DNA of 64,000 bases, taken from positions 310,001 through 374,000 of the forward strand of contig NZ_WMDZ01000001.1 of NCBI RefSeq assembly GCF_021735935.1. Reading direction: 5' to 3'. Positions 54,577 to 63,853 of this stretch are shown here, piece after piece (the first letter of the stretch is position 1; each line of letters starts with the position of its first letter). A program made the position numbers and the translations under genes. Below the pieces are notes generated by a model. The model did no database searches and had not been told where the DNA came from. It saw only the letters and a program-made list of their open reading frames with translations. The stretch comes from Sulfitobacter sp. M39 (GTDB lineage Bacteria > Pseudomonadota > Alphaproteobacteria > Rhodobacterales > Rhodobacteraceae).

Positions 54577-55179
54577 TCACGAGGTAGCACGCGCACCCCG
54601 CTTCGTCATGGGCAAATCGTCGATTGTATCCACGTCCCGCAATGTGGCGACCTGTGCGATGCGGTGATCGGGCAGCGTGGCGACGGTATCGGCCAGCGCA
54701 TGCTCCGTGGACCAGCGGACGTTTTCAAACAGGCGCGGCGGCACGGGGCGGGCGCGTTTCAGCCCGACCAGCCAATAGCCCCCATCCGGTGCAGGCCCGA
54801 ACACTGCGTCATGCGACCCGAGCGCGTGAAACGCATCAGCCACCCGCGCCGCGGTCACACCCGGAATATCCGCCCCGATAACACAGACCGGCCCCGCGGG
54901 CGCGCTGCGCAGCATACGGCCCATACGGTCCCCCAGATCACCGCGCCCCTGCGGCCAGCGCGGCAGATGCGCGGGCCAAACGCGGCTGGACAGCCCTGCA
55001 CGATCCGGTGCGACCGCCAGCACCACCTGCCAGCGCGGATCTTGCACACGGCGGATCAACGCGCGGGTCTGATGCCGGAACCACCACGCGGCGGCGGTCA
55101 TGCCCAGATCACGGCCAAGCCGCGTCTTGACCCGCCCCGGCAGCGGCTCCTTCACCATGATGACCAATGTTCGGTTCAA
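54577..55179 (-). CDS. DUF2064 / TIGR04282 glycosyltransferase-like protein
   Basis: The 200-residue protein begins TLVIMVKEPLPGRVKTRLGRDLG and contains VCVIGADIPGV and FGPAPDGGYWLVGL, the hallmarks of the DUF2064 nucleotidyl/glycosyltransferase-A fold family. Activity is unknown. The start is a TTG at 55179 forming a TTGA overlap with the GNAT stop, since the next Met would lose the conserved strand. It lies in the dapE-rnr operon. Confidence 0.85.
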   Translation of the reverse strand: MNRTLVIMVKEPLPGRVKTRLGRDLGMTAAAWWFRHQTRALIRRVQDPRWQVVLAVAPDRAGLSSRVWPAHLPRWPQGRGDLGDRMGRMLRSAPAGPVCVIGADIPGVTAARVADAFHALGSHDAVFGPAPDGGYWLVGLKRARPVPPRLFENVRWSTEHALADTVATLPDHRIAQVATLRDVDTIDDLPMTKRGARATS

Positions 55180-55598
55180 AGCGACAGCACCATCTCGCGG
55201 TGATCAATGCCGGCGTCGTCAAAGACCGGCCCCTGCGCCACGAACCCCAGCTTTTCGTAGAACCCCAAAGCATGCAGCTGCGCGCCGAGCTTCACGAAGC
55301 GCACGGCAGGATCCTTGCGCGCCTCGTCTACCGCCGCGCGGATCAGCGCCGCGCCAAGCCCCGTACCGCGGTGGGACTTGATCACACATACGCGCCCGAT
55401 CTTGGCCGTATCACCCTTGATATGCATCCGCGCAGAGCCGATCGGCAGCTCTTCCTCGGTGGCAAGGAAATGCGTCGCGTCATCGTCGCGGTCGTCCATT
55501 TCATCGGCTTCCGACACGTTCTGCTCTTCGATAAAGACGATCCGGCGCAGCAGGTGACAGCTGGCGAGGTCTTCGGTCACGGCGATATGGGCGGTCAT
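55176..55598 (-). CDS. GNAT family N-acetyltransferase
   Basis: The 140-residue enzyme has the acetyl-CoA loop in [25 protein letters not shown] and the C-terminal [24 protein letters not shown] typical of the ElaA/YjcF-like group. The acceptor is unknown. ATG overlaps the dapE stop by 4 bases. It is probably cotranslated with dapE. Confidence 0.92.
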   Translation of the reverse strand: MTAHIAVTEDLASCHLLRRIVFIEEQNVSEADEMDDRDDDATHFLATEEELPIGSARMHIKGDTAKIGRVCVIKSHRGTGLGAALIRAAVDEARKDPAVRFVKLGAQLHALGFYEKLGFVAQGPVFDDAGIDHREMVLSL

Positions 55599-56740
55599 GC
55601 GAAATAGTCCTTCAGGATGCGGGTATAGATGGATTTGAGCTGGTGGATCTGCGCCACCTCGACGTTTTCGTCGACCTCGTGCATGGACTGACCAACCAGC
55701 CCGAATTCAACCACAGGGCAGTGGTGCTTCATGAACCGCGCATCCGACGTCCCGCCAGAGGTGGACAGTTCAGGCGTCACCCCCGTTTCAGCCTGCACCG
55801 CTTTGGACACCAGATCAGACAGCTCACCCGGTGGCGTAATAAAGCTCTCGCCCGAAATCTTGACCTTTAGCTCGACCTGCACACCAAAACTGTCGCGGAT
55901 CGCGGCGGCCTGTTCCTCCAGCCAAGTGGTCAGGCTAGCGCCCGAATGCTTGTCGTTAAAACGGATATTCACCGTCGCGCGGGTTTCAGCGGGGATCACG
56001 TTGGTCGCGGGGTTGCCGGTATCGACGGTGACAATCGCCAGCGTAGACGGATCGAAATGGTCCGTCCCCGCGTCCAGTTGATGCGAGGCAAGCTGATCCA
56101 TCAGCCGCATCATCGCAGGCATCGGGTTATTGGCGCGATGAGGATAGGCCGCATGACCCTGCTTGCCGTTCACGCGAAAATGCGCGTTCAGCGACCCGCG
56201 TCGCCCGATCTTGATCATCTCGCCCATTTTGTTCGGACATGTCGGCTCCCCTACCAGACAAACATCCATCCGTTCGCCCGCCTCTTGCATGTAATCCAGC
56301 AAGGCGCGTGTGCCGTCGATGCCTTCGGCTTCCTCGTCACCGGTGATTGCCAGCACGATGGACCCATCGGGGGGCGTATCGCGGACAAAGTCGATGGCCG
56401 CGGCGGTAAAGGCTGCCACACCGGATTTCATATCGGTGGTGCCGCGCCCGTACATGATGCCGTCTTTGATCTCTGCGCCAAAGGGCGGCATCGTCCAATC
56501 GGTTTCGTTTCCGATGGGCACGACATCGGTGTGACCGTTAAAGCCAAAGCTGCGGGTGTTACCCTTGTTGCCCCAACGCGCAAAGAGGTTCTTGATCCCG
56601 CCACGGTCCGCCCAGGCACAGTCAAACCCCGCCTCGGTCAGCAGATCGAACAGCACCTCTTGCGCGCCCCCATCTGCTGGGGTGACCGACGGGCAACGCA
56701 CCAGTTTGGCGGTCAGGTCTACGGGATCGATGCTGGACAT
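55595..56740 (-). CDS. dapE: Succinyl-diaminopimelate desuccinylase
   Basis: The 381-residue M20 metallopeptidase shows the metal ligands in [22 protein letters not shown] and ITGDEEAEG, and the C-terminal [12 protein letters not shown]. It releases LL-diaminopimelate in the succinylase branch of lysine/diaminopimelate synthesis; dapD of the same pathway is 860 bases away on the same strand. The start is ATG 56740, eight bases after AAGGAG. Confidence 0.96.
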   Translation of the reverse strand: MSSIDPVDLTAKLVRCPSVTPADGGAQEVLFDLLTEAGFDCAWADRGGIKNLFARWGNKGNTRSFGFNGHTDVVPIGNETDWTMPPFGAEIKDGIMYGRGTTDMKSGVAAFTAAAIDFVRDTPPDGSIVLAITGDEEAEGIDGTRALLDYMQEAGERMDVCLVGEPTCPNKMGEMIKIGRRGSLNAHFRVNGKQGHAAYPHRANNPMPAMMRLMDQLASHQLDAGTDHFDPSTLAIVTVDTGNPATNVIPAETRATVNIRFNDKHSGASLTTWLEEQAAAIRDSFGVQVELKVKISGESFITPPGELSDLVSKAVQAETGVTPELSTSGGTSDARFMKHHCPVVEFGLVGQSMHEVDENVEVAQIHQLKSIYTRILKDYFA

Positions 56741-56879
56741 ATGAGGGCTCCTTCGGCGTGTGTCGCGGTGTTGCCCTACATTTGTGGGGAAAATGCCCCA
56801 AAGCCAAGGGGCAGCGCGGAAATACACAAAGCGGTGAGCCACATAGCCCACGCCAGCGCTGCAAAGCCGCGCAGGAACC

Positions 56880-57218
56880 TTAGTCGAAGAAAGGCGTCAT
56901 CTGCGCAATAATGACAGAGTTTTCGTCCAGTGCCCGCGCCATCAAGGCCCGTTCGTCTTCGTCAATCTCGTGGCCTTCGGCCTCGCGGTCGGCAATCGTG
57001 CCATATCCGGTCACGTCCAGCGGGTTGGTATCGGCCTGTTTCAGGATGGCGACCGTCTCGCGCACGGCTTCCGCTTCATCGATGCCCGAGGCAAAGCACA
57101 TCAGCGCAGCGCCCGTGGCCTTGTCCGGCAGGCCGTCGCCGTCTTTGCGGCCAATCTCGACCAGCAGCGTATAGACCTGCTGGCGCGACGGTTTTTTCGG
57201 TTTCTTCTGGTCAGACAT
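56880..57218 (-). CDS. Conserved hypothetical protein, acidic
   Basis: The 112-residue soluble product has a lysine-rich start ([14 protein letters not shown]) and an acidic helical body with no known motif ([19 protein letters not shown]). It lies between glsB-like and dapE genes on the same strand and could be cotranscribed with either. The GTG at 57230 is an alternative start. I do not know its function. Confidence 0.65.
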   Translation of the reverse strand: MSDQKKPKKPSRQQVYTLLVEIGRKDGDGLPDKATGAALMCFASGIDEAEAVRETVAILKQADTNPLDVTGYGTIADREAEGHEIDEDERALMARALDENSVIIAQMTPFFD

Positions 57219-57279
57219 AAAAAGGGCCACCGCATTAAGATGCGGCAGCCCTATCGTGTTCTGTGTCGTCTGAAAAGGG

Positions 57280-57534
57280 TCAGCTACGTCCGCGTACCAA
57301 ACGTGTGACCCAAATCAACAGGCAGGCACCTACGATCCCGACAACGAGCTGACCAATCCAGCCACCCAAGGTCGCACCGACGATTGTCATCAGCAGGAAG
57401 TTGGCAACGATCGCGCCAATGATCCCCAGAATAATGTTCATGATCAGCCCCATATCGGACTTCATGATCTTTTCCGCGATCCAACCGGCCAGACCACCGA
57501 CGATTATTGCTGCGAACCAACCCAGACCTGTCAT
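57280..57534 (-). CDS. GlsB/YeaQ/YmgE family small membrane protein
   Basis: The 84-residue protein has three hydrophobic glycine-rich helices and the family pattern GGLAGWIAEKIMK followed by LGIIGAIVANFLL and LGGWIGQLVVGIVGACLLIW. Members are induced by stress and were called transglycosylase-associated; the function is unknown. It lies 61 bases before the dapD stop region, minus strand, probably with its own promoter. Confidence 0.92.
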   Translation of the reverse strand: MTGLGWFAAIIVGGLAGWIAEKIMKSDMGLIMNIILGIIGAIVANFLLMTIVGATLGGWIGQLVVGIVGACLLIWVTRLVRGRS

Positions 57535-57595
57535 TTCAAATTCTCCATAAATCTTGTTTCATAGAATGAACTCACAGGTCTGTGAAAAGGTTCCC

Positions 57596-58423
57596 TTAGT
57601 CGCGCAGCAGCTCGTTGATCGAGGTTTTGGAGCGGGTCTTTTCGTCGACGCGCTTCACGATCACGGCGCAATAAAGGTGCACACCGTTCTTCGACGGCAT
57701 GGACCCCGCCACAACGACCGACCCCGCGGGCACTTCGCCATAGAAGACTTCGCCGGTTTCACGGTCGAGGATCTTGGTCGACTGGCCGATGTAGACCCCC
57801 ATCCCCAGAACGGAGCCTTCGCGGACGATACAGCCTTCGACCACCTCGGAACGCGCACCGATAAAGCAGTTGTCTTCGATGATTGTCGGGCCAGCCTGCA
57901 TGGGCTCGAGCACGCCACCGATGCCAACACCACCCGACAGGTGGACGTTCTTGCCGATCTGCGCGCAGGACCCGACGGTCGCCCATGTGTCAACCATTGT
58001 GCCGCTGTCGACATAGGCACCAATGTTCACAAAGGACGGCATCAGCACAACGCCCGGCGCGATATAGGCCGATTTGCGCACGACACAGTTGGGCACGGCG
58101 CGAAAGCCTGCCTCTTTCCAGTCGGCATCGTTCCAGCCTTTGAACTTGCTATCGACCTTGTCCCACCAGCCGCTGCCCTGCGGGCCGCCGTCTTGCTGTT
58201 CCATATCCTTGATGCGGAAGCCCAGCAGGACCGCTTTCTTGGCCCATTGGTTCACATGCCAGTCGCCGTTCTCCATCTTTTCGGCAACGCGCAGCTTGCC
58301 GCTGTCCAGCGCGGCCAGCGTGTCTTCGATCGCGTCACGTGTTTCGCCGGTGGTGGCCGAAGTGATCGTGTCACGGGCGTCCCAGGCGGCTTCGATGGCG
58401 GTTTCAAGTTGGGCGTTCGACAT
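57596..58423 (-). CDS. dapD: Tetrahydrodipicolinate N-succinyltransferase
   Basis: The 275-residue enzyme has an N-terminal helical domain and a left-handed beta-helix of hexapeptide repeats (about 110-245, for example [17 protein letters not shown]). It adds succinyl to tetrahydrodipicolinate in diaminopimelate and lysine synthesis, upstream of DapE. It is divergent from the LOG-family gene across 155 bases that must hold both promoters. Confidence 0.97.
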   Translation of the reverse strand: MSNAQLETAIEAAWDARDTITSATTGETRDAIEDTLAALDSGKLRVAEKMENGDWHVNQWAKKAVLLGFRIKDMEQQDGGPQGSGWWDKVDSKFKGWNDADWKEAGFRAVPNCVVRKSAYIAPGVVLMPSFVNIGAYVDSGTMVDTWATVGSCAQIGKNVHLSGGVGIGGVLEPMQAGPTIIEDNCFIGARSEVVEGCIVREGSVLGMGVYIGQSTKILDRETGEVFYGEVPAGSVVVAGSMPSKNGVHLYCAVIVKRVDEKTRSKTSINELLRD

Positions 58424-58578
58424 GGGTGTAGCTCCGGCGAATGAGGGTCAAATGTTGCGCTTGGCTATACAGTCGTCGGGGCTGTGGTGCAATGACGTCG
58501 GATGGCGTGGTCATTTGCGGCAAAGGCAGGCATGTTGCAGCAAAGGGCGCCCGTCGCCCGCACAGACCGGAGAGTATG

Positions 58579-59427
58579 ATGACCGAATCCAAACGCCACC
58601 CCTTGCGCAAGGCCGGCGACGACCGCGCCACCGCGCAGGATGTACCCGACACGCCGCAAACGCGCGCCCCGGCATACCGGCTGGCCTTTACCGATGACGA
58701 CTTCATGTGCCGTCAGGAATTGCGCCCCGTCCGGCTGCAGCTGGAATTGCTCAAGCCCGAGATGGAGCTGGACGCCCATGGTGTGAAATCCACCATCGTC
58801 CTGTTCGGCGGCGCGCGTATTCCCGCCCCTGCCCACAAGGACAAGGCCCGCACCAAGACACTGGCCGATCTGTCGCATTTCTATGACGAGGCCCGCGAAT
58901 TCGCGCGGCTGATGACGCTGAAATCGATGGAGAGTGACGGGCAAGACAACGTGATCGTCACCGGCGGTGGCCCCGGCGTGATGGAGGCAGGCAACCGTGG
59001 TGCCGTCGACGCCGGCGGGCAATCTATCGGGCTGAACATCGTTCTGCCCTTTGAACAGGCCCCGAATGAATATGTCACACCGGAGCTGTGCTTTAACTTT
59101 CACTACTTCGCGATCCGCAAGATGCATTTCCTGATGCGCGCGCGGGCGATCTGTGTCTTTCCCGGCGGCTTTGGCACGCTGGACGAGATGTTCGAAACGC
59201 TTACCCTGATCCAGACAGGCCGGATGAGCCGTGTGCCGTTCCTGCTGTTCGGCCGTGCCTTCTGGGAAAAGATCATCAACTGGGATGCGCTGGCAGACGC
59301 GGGCACGATCTCTGATCAGGATCTGGACCTGTTCCAGTTCGTTGAAACCGCCGACGAGGCGATGAAGCTGATCGAAAACTGGGATACAGCCCCCGCCCGA
59401 GAGGAAGTCCCCGGGCGTTCAAAATAA
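58579..59427 (+). CDS. LOG family protein (TIGR00730)
   Basis: The 282-residue Rossmann-like protein has GGGPGVMEAGNRGA and PGGFGTLDEMFETL, the LOG signature. Members include nucleotide-5'-monophosphate nucleosidases and plant-type cytokinin-activating enzymes, so it may split AMP-like nucleotides. The start is the second ATG (58579), six bases after GGAG; the first Met at 58576 leaves too little spacing. It is divergent from dapD. Confidence 0.9.
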   Translation: MTESKRHPLRKAGDDRATAQDVPDTPQTRAPAYRLAFTDDDFMCRQELRPVRLQLELLKPEMELDAHGVKSTIVLFGGARIPAPAHKDKARTKTLADLSHFYDEAREFARLMTLKSMESDGQDNVIVTGGGPGVMEAGNRGAVDAGGQSIGLNIVLPFEQAPNEYVTPELCFNFHYFAIRKMHFLMRARAICVFPGGFGTLDEMFETLTLIQTGRMSRVPFLLFGRAFWEKIINWDALADAGTISDQDLDLFQFVETADEAMKLIENWDTAPAREEVPGRSK

Positions 59428-59441
59428 AGACCCCGGTCAGA

Positions 59442-59654
59442 TCAGGCGCAAAGATCGGCCGGAAGCACACAAACCTCTACGTGATGCGGCAGCGTTTCCA
59501 GAACGGACCCGTGGTCCGTGTCACGTACCCCATAGCCATAACCGGCCAGACGATGTTTCCATTCGCGGTAGGACAAGGCGCTTTCGCGTTCGCGGGTTAC
59601 AAGCGCCAGTACATCGGCAGTGATAAAGGCGTCGTTCTTGATAATAACAGTCAT
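59442..59654 (-). CDS. Small hypothetical protein
   Basis: The 70-residue soluble product (MTVIIKNDAFITADVLALV...) has one charged helix with the pattern TRERESALSYREWKHRLAGYGYG and a C-terminal beta-like VEVCVLPADLCA. The start ATG 59654 follows AGGAG at ten bases; a Met at 59708 would extend it without a ribosome-binding site. It is convergent with the LOG gene. I do not recognise the family. Confidence 0.6.
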   Translation of the reverse strand: MTVIIKNDAFITADVLALVTRERESALSYREWKHRLAGYGYGVRDTDHGSVLETLPHHVEVCVLPADLCA

Positions 59655-59725
59655 CGCAGTATCGCTCCTGATTGTGTTGTCGATGGAAACAATATTCTGG
59701 GCGATCATGACTTAATTTCCGCTTA

Positions 59726-59769
59726 ATTGTGGCGGGCCCAAGGTCATTTCAGGGTGACCCCGCCACAAT
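59726..59769. repeat. 44-base interrupted palindrome
   Basis: ATTGTGGCGG and CCGCCACAAT are perfect inverted repeats enclosing a second one (GGTCA/TGACC). It lies upstream of the 70-residue gene and after the rlmN terminator. It has no T-run on either strand, so it is probably an operator or an RNA hairpin, not a terminator. Confidence 0.5.
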
Positions 59770-59780
59770 CAAACGCCTTG

Positions 59781-59813
59781 AAATGCAAACAGCCGCCCCA
59801 ATCGGGACGGCTG
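59781..59813 (-). terminator. Rho-independent terminator of rlmN
   Basis: On the minus strand CAGCCGTCCC pairs with GGGGCGGCTG (10 pairs, one G-U) around GATT and is followed by TTTGCATTT. It lies 32 bases after the rlmN stop. Confidence 0.85.
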
Positions 59814-59844
59814 CATCGTGGATTTCACGTTGCATGACAGGCAG

Positions 59845-61020
59845 TTACATCCCCGCGTCAGCCTCGATCTGCTTGCGGGACTTGCGTTCACGCTCTGTCG
59901 CCGATTTCAACTGACCGCAGGCCGCCATGATATCTTCACCCCGCGGTTTACGCACGGGCGAGGCATAGCCGGCCTGATACACGATCTCGGAGAACGCGCG
60001 GATGCGGTTGTTCGAAGACCGCTTATACGGCGCGCCGGGCCATTCGTTGAACGGGATCAGGTTGATCTTGGCGGGGATACCGCGGATCAATTCAATCAGA
60101 CGATGCGCGTCAGCGTCTGAATCGTTCACACCATCCAGCATGACATATTCAAACGTGATCCGTTCAGAGTTGCTGACCTTGGGATAGGCCCGCAGCGCCT
60201 CGATCAGCTCGGCGATGTTCCAGCGTTTGTTGATCGGCACCAGCTTGTTGCGCACCTCGTCCGTGGTGGCGTGGAAAGATACAGCCAGCTGGCAGCCAAT
60301 CTCTTCGGCGGTGCGCGCGATCTCTGGCACAACACCGGAGGTCGACAAGGTGATCCGGCGGCGCGACAGCTGGATCCCCTCGGGGTCCATCGCGATCTTC
60401 ATCGCGTCGCGCACATTCTCGAAGTTATAAAGCGGCTCGCCCATGCCCATCAGTACGATGTTGGACAATAGCCGCGGCGCATCGGTCAGCGTACCGGGCA
60501 CGGGCCATTCGCCCAGATCATCGCGCGCCACCATCACCTGCCCGATAATCTCGGCCGCGGTCAGGTTGCGCACCAGCTTTTGCGTGCCGGTATGACAGAA
60601 GGAACAGGTCAATGTGCACCCGACCTGAGAGCTGACGCACAAGGTGCCGCGCCCCTCTTCGGGGATATACACCACCTCGACCTCATGGCCGCCCGCGATG
60701 CGCACCAGATATTTGCGCGTGCCGTCTTCGGACACCTGCTTGGTCACGACCTCGGGCACCTCGATCACGAACTTCTCGGCCAGCTCGGCACGGAAGGCTT
60801 TCGACAGGTTGGTCATATCGGCAAAATCGCGGGTGCCCCATTGGTAGATCCACTGCCAGATCTGACCCACACGCATCTTCGCCTGTTTCTCAGGCGTGCC
60901 TTCTGCGATCAACGCGGCGCGCATGGCATCACGGGTCAACCCGACAAGGTTCACCGGCCCCTCCGCCTGCTTACGCGGAATGGTCATGACATCTTGAGTA
61001 ATCGGCGCGGTCGCAGACAT
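59845..61020 (-). CDS. rlmN: 23S rRNA/tRNA adenine-C2 methyltransferase
   Basis: The 391-residue radical-SAM enzyme has the iron-sulfur motif CTLTCSFC (Cys135, Cys139, Cys142), the SAM motif MGMGEPLYN, and the C-terminal methyl-carrying cysteine in MAACGQL. It methylates A2503 of 23S rRNA and A37 of some tRNAs. The promoter is probably in 61021-61150, next to the ialB-like terminator. Confidence 0.96.
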   Translation of the reverse strand: MSATAPITQDVMTIPRKQAEGPVNLVGLTRDAMRAALIAEGTPEKQAKMRVGQIWQWIYQWGTRDFADMTNLSKAFRAELAEKFVIEVPEVVTKQVSEDGTRKYLVRIAGGHEVEVVYIPEEGRGTLCVSSQVGCTLTCSFCHTGTQKLVRNLTAAEIIGQVMVARDDLGEWPVPGTLTDAPRLLSNIVLMGMGEPLYNFENVRDAMKIAMDPEGIQLSRRRITLSTSGVVPEIARTAEEIGCQLAVSFHATTDEVRNKLVPINKRWNIAELIEALRAYPKVSNSERITFEYVMLDGVNDSDADAHRLIELIRGIPAKINLIPFNEWPGAPYKRSSNNRIRAFSEIVYQAGYASPVRKPRGEDIMAACGQLKSATERERKSRKQIEADAGM

Positions 61021-61173
61021 GGGGATTCTCCGGTGTGCAGGGGTTTGAGCGCTCTATATAGGGATTTTTCCCTAAATCAAAAGGAAACGCCGCATTGCTG
61101 GGCCGGGCTGGGTGCATAGCTTCGCCCGTCATGGCCGCTTTATCGACCAAACCCTTGGCCCAAACCGTGGTAT

Positions 61174-61201
61174 AAAAAAGCCCCGCCAGTGGCAGGGCTT
61201 T
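61174..61201 (-). terminator. Rho-independent terminator of the IalB-like gene
   Basis: On the minus strand AAAGCCCTGCC pairs with GGCGGGGCTTT (one G-U) around ACT, followed by more T. It lies 24 bases after the stop. The remaining 150 bases up to rlmN hold no gene and probably its promoter. Confidence 0.9.
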
Positions 61202-61224
61202 GTGAACAGTTCAGATGGAAAAAC

Positions 61225-61752
61225 CTAGCCGCCGCAGCGTTTGGCCGCATCTTCAACCGCAGCCGTGAACCCCAGAAGCGAGAACGTGTCCTCGGTCTGT
61301 GTCCCACGCCCGGAACGGCCCGTCAGCTTGGCATCCGCGCCACGTTTCATCGCGGCGATGATCTTGTTGTCGTCATCGGTGGTCGCAGGCCAGGCCCATT
61401 CGCCTTCGGTGAACAGCTCGAACGTGGTGCCGCCGATGTTCATGTTGACCGTCGACCCCGACGCAAAGGGATAGCCGCCGGTAAAGGCCACCTGCCCTTT
61501 GGCCCCCGCGCTTGGACGGTAAAAGACCATCAGCAGGGTCTGGCCACGGTTCACCGCGACAACGCGACCATCGCGCGAGTTTACGGATTCTTTCGGGGTG
61601 GACACGCCCCAGCATTCGGTCGGGTTGTCTTCGACGAATACGCTCCAGTCCGTCTCTGCTGCCACGCGGTTCGTGCTTTGCGCTTGCGCGAAAACGCTGC
61701 CTGCGCTCAGACCCGCCAGCGCCGCCGCAAAACCAATCGTCCTAAAGTTCAT
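61225..61752 (-). CDS. Invasion-associated locus B family protein
   Basis: The 175-residue periplasmic protein has a signal peptide (about 1-22, ending SVFA) and the IalB-like domain with ECWGVSTPKES and the final TAAVEDAAKRCGG. The pair of cysteines probably forms a disulfide. Despite the name (from Bartonella), the family is widespread in free-living alphaproteobacteria and its role is unknown. The start is ATG 61752; a Met one codon earlier is also possible. Confidence 0.86.
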   Translation of the reverse strand: MNFRTIGFAAALAGLSAGSVFAQAQSTNRVAAETDWSVFVEDNPTECWGVSTPKESVNSRDGRVVAVNRGQTLLMVFYRPSAGAKGQVAFTGGYPFASGSTVNMNIGGTTFELFTEGEWAWPATTDDDNKIIAAMKRGADAKLTGRSGRGTQTEDTFSLLGFTAAVEDAAKRCGG

Positions 61753-61934
61753 CATCTACCTGGGCCTCCAGCCGCCATTAACCTCAACATCACCACAATT
61801 CCCCAATGGCAGCCCTTCGGGAGGCGCTCTTGATCAAAGGAACTGTATTTCTTTCGTCAACAAGCATAATAACGGCAAACAGGCGACACACGAAACCCTG
61901 ATTGGCAGGAATTCGCCAACGAAAAGGATAATTC

Positions 61935-62915
61935 ATGACCCAAGCAGCCCCCTTTGCTGAAATCTGGCGTGGTCCGTTTCTGGAAAGCGTGCATTCGGGT
62001 CATGCGGTGGTCTGTGACAGCAGCGGTCAGATCCTGCAGGCTTGGGGCGATCCCGACACGGTGATCCTGCCGCGCTCCTCTGCCAAGATGATCCAGGCGC
62101 TGCCCCTGATCCAGTCCGGTGCCGCCGGTGCCTATGGCCTTGAGCCCCAACATCTGGCGCTGGCCTGCGCGTCCCATCAGGCGGCGGATTTGCATGTGGG
62201 CATCATCTCTGACTGGCTCAAGACGTTGGGGCTGGACGACAGCGCCTTTCGCTGCGGCACGGCACTTCCCGGTGACGAGGCCGCGCGCAATGCGCTAGTG
62301 TGTTCTGACACGCAGCCTTGCCAGATCCACCACGAATGTTCCGGCAAACACGCAGGCTTCCTGACCGTCAATACCCATATGGGCGGCGGTGCCGATTACG
62401 AAAAGCAGGACCACCCCGTGCAACGCGCCTGTCTCGAGGCGTTCGAGCGTGTGACCGGCACCACCTCCCCCGGTTTCGGGATCGACGGCTGTTCTGTCCC
62501 GAATTTCGCGACCACGCTACACGGTATGGCCCGCGCCATGGCGCATTTCGCCGCTGCTCCCGATGGGTCGGCCGAGGCGCGGCTGCATCAGGCCATGCGC
62601 CTGCACCCCGACCTTGTCGCCGGCGAAACCCGCGCCTGCACCAATCTGATGCGCGCGATGAACGGCAAGGTCGCGCTCAAGACCGGGGCCGAGGGGTTCT
62701 TCATCGCGATCCTGCCGGATCAGAACATCGGCGTGGCTCTCAAGGCGGCCTGTGGCACCAAACGCGCGGCAGAATGCGCGATCACCTCGATCTTGGTGAA
62801 ACTGGGCGCGCTCGACCCGAACCACCCCGAAGCGCGGAAATACCGCAATGCCCCGATAGAAAACCGGCGCGGGATCATCACGGGCACGCTCAAACCTGCC
62901 GCTGGCTTTGCGTAA
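61935..62915 (+). CDS. L-asparaginase (rhizobial ReAII-type)
   Basis: The 326-residue enzyme is of the thermolabile rhizobial asparaginase family (Pfam Asparaginase_II), not the E. coli type. It shows LPRSSAKMIQALPLIQ, HHECSGKHAGFL and GFGIDGCSVPNFATTL, with the conserved Ser/Lys/Cys residues of the family. It should hydrolyse asparagine to aspartate and ammonia in the cytoplasm. The ribosome-binding site is AAAAGGA seven bases before ATG 61935. A 17-base repeat follows the stop. Confidence 0.92.
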   Translation: MTQAAPFAEIWRGPFLESVHSGHAVVCDSSGQILQAWGDPDTVILPRSSAKMIQALPLIQSGAAGAYGLEPQHLALACASHQAADLHVGIISDWLKTLGLDDSAFRCGTALPGDEAARNALVCSDTQPCQIHHECSGKHAGFLTVNTHMGGGADYEKQDHPVQRACLEAFERVTGTTSPGFGIDGCSVPNFATTLHGMARAMAHFAAAPDGSAEARLHQAMRLHPDLVAGETRACTNLMRAMNGKVALKTGAEGFFIAILPDQNIGVALKAACGTKRAAECAITSILVKLGALDPNHPEARKYRNAPIENRRGIITGTLKPAAGFA

Positions 62916-62916
62916 C

Positions 62917-62933
62917 GCCGCTTCCAAATGGTT
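62917..62933 (+). repeat. 17-base downstream repeat, copy 2
   Basis: The same GCCGCTTCCAAATGGTT as at 50832, here right after the asparaginase stop and followed by AAAAATCC. A perfect hairpin (ATGGGGC/GCCCCAT) follows at about 62948-62964, but there is no T-run. Confidence 0.55.
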
Positions 62934-62977
62934 AAAAATCCCGGGGTATGGGGCAGCGCCCCATGCAGCTTGCGAGC

Positions 62978-63853
62978 CTAGATGACGAATTCGTCCTTGG
63001 CATACCCCTGCACATAAAGCAGCGCGGTCAGATCGCCAAAGTTGATCCGCACGTCACATTCCGCCGCCACGGCGGGCTTGGCGTGCAGCGCCACGCCCAT
63101 GCCCGCGCGCGCCAGCATGCCCAGATCGTTTGCCCCGTCGCCCACCGCGATCACGTCGTCCTCTGACAGCCCCAGGCGCGCGGTGATCTGTTCAAGCGCA
63201 TCGACCTTGGCCTGTTTGCCCAGGATCGGCACGCCGACGTCGCCCGTCAGCACGCCATCCGATGCGATCAGCGTATTCGCGCGGTTCTCGTCAAAGCCAA
63301 GCGCCTCTGCCACGGCGGCAGTGAACGCCGTGAAACCGCCCGACACAAGCGCCGCATAGGCACCATTTGCCTTCATCGTGGCGATCAGGGTCTTGCCGCC
63401 GGGCATATGGGTGATCCGTTCGGCCAGCACGCGGGTGATCACCGCCTCGTCCAGCCCCTTTAACAGACCAACCCGTTCGCGCAGCGCGGCGTTGAAATCA
63501 AGCTCTCCGTTCATGGCGCGGGCGGTGATATCTTTCACGCGGTCCCCGACCCCGGCCTCATCTGCCAGCTCGTCAATACACTCCTGCTGGATCATGGTGC
63601 TGTCCATATCCGCCAGCAGCATCTTCTTGCGGCGGCCTTCCGACGGGGTGATCACCAGATCGACCCCCATCCCCTGACATTCGGCCCAGACATCCCAGCG
63701 ATTGCCCGGCATCCGCTTCATGTCAAAGCCCGCCGCCTCATCCGGAGCAAGCCAGACCGCATCCCCGCCGCCCCATGCGTTGCGCACGGCATCGACCAGC
63801 GACGCCTCAAGCTGCGGGCGTTGAGGGGAGGTTAGCAGGGTCACACTATGCAT
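62978..63853 (-). CDS. serB: Phosphoserine phosphatase
   Basis: The 291-residue HAD phosphatase carries out the last step of serine synthesis. Catalytic Asp82 and Asp84 are in LADMDSTMI; the second motif is VSGGFTAF, and VGDGANDLGML near the end holds the metal-binding aspartates. The N-terminal 75 residues are a separate small domain. The start is at 63853. Confidence 0.96.
   Translation of the reverse strand: MHSVTLLTSPQRPQLEASLVDAVRNAWGGGDAVWLAPDEAAGFDMKRMPGNRWDVWAECQGMGVDLVITPSEGRRKKMLLADMDSTMIQQECIDELADEAGVGDRVKDITARAMNGELDFNAALRERVGLLKGLDEAVITRVLAERITHMPGGKTLIATMKANGAYAALVSGGFTAFTAAVAEALGFDENRANTLIASDGVLTGDVGVPILGKQAKVDALEQITARLGLSEDDVIAVGDGANDLGMLARAGMGVALHAKPAVAAECDVRINFGDLTALLYVQGYAKDEFVI

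Noticed and set aside
56776..56844. A 22-codon hydrophobic ORF ([18 protein letters not shown]...) on the minus strand upstream of dapE
   Set aside because: No ribosome-binding site and no recognisable family; it could be a leader peptide or small membrane protein but is not supported.
61826..61836. TTGATCAAA upstream of the asparaginase gene as another GntR operator
   Set aside because: Only the core matches and the flanking AATT is missing; a TTGATCA core occurs by chance in 64 kb.
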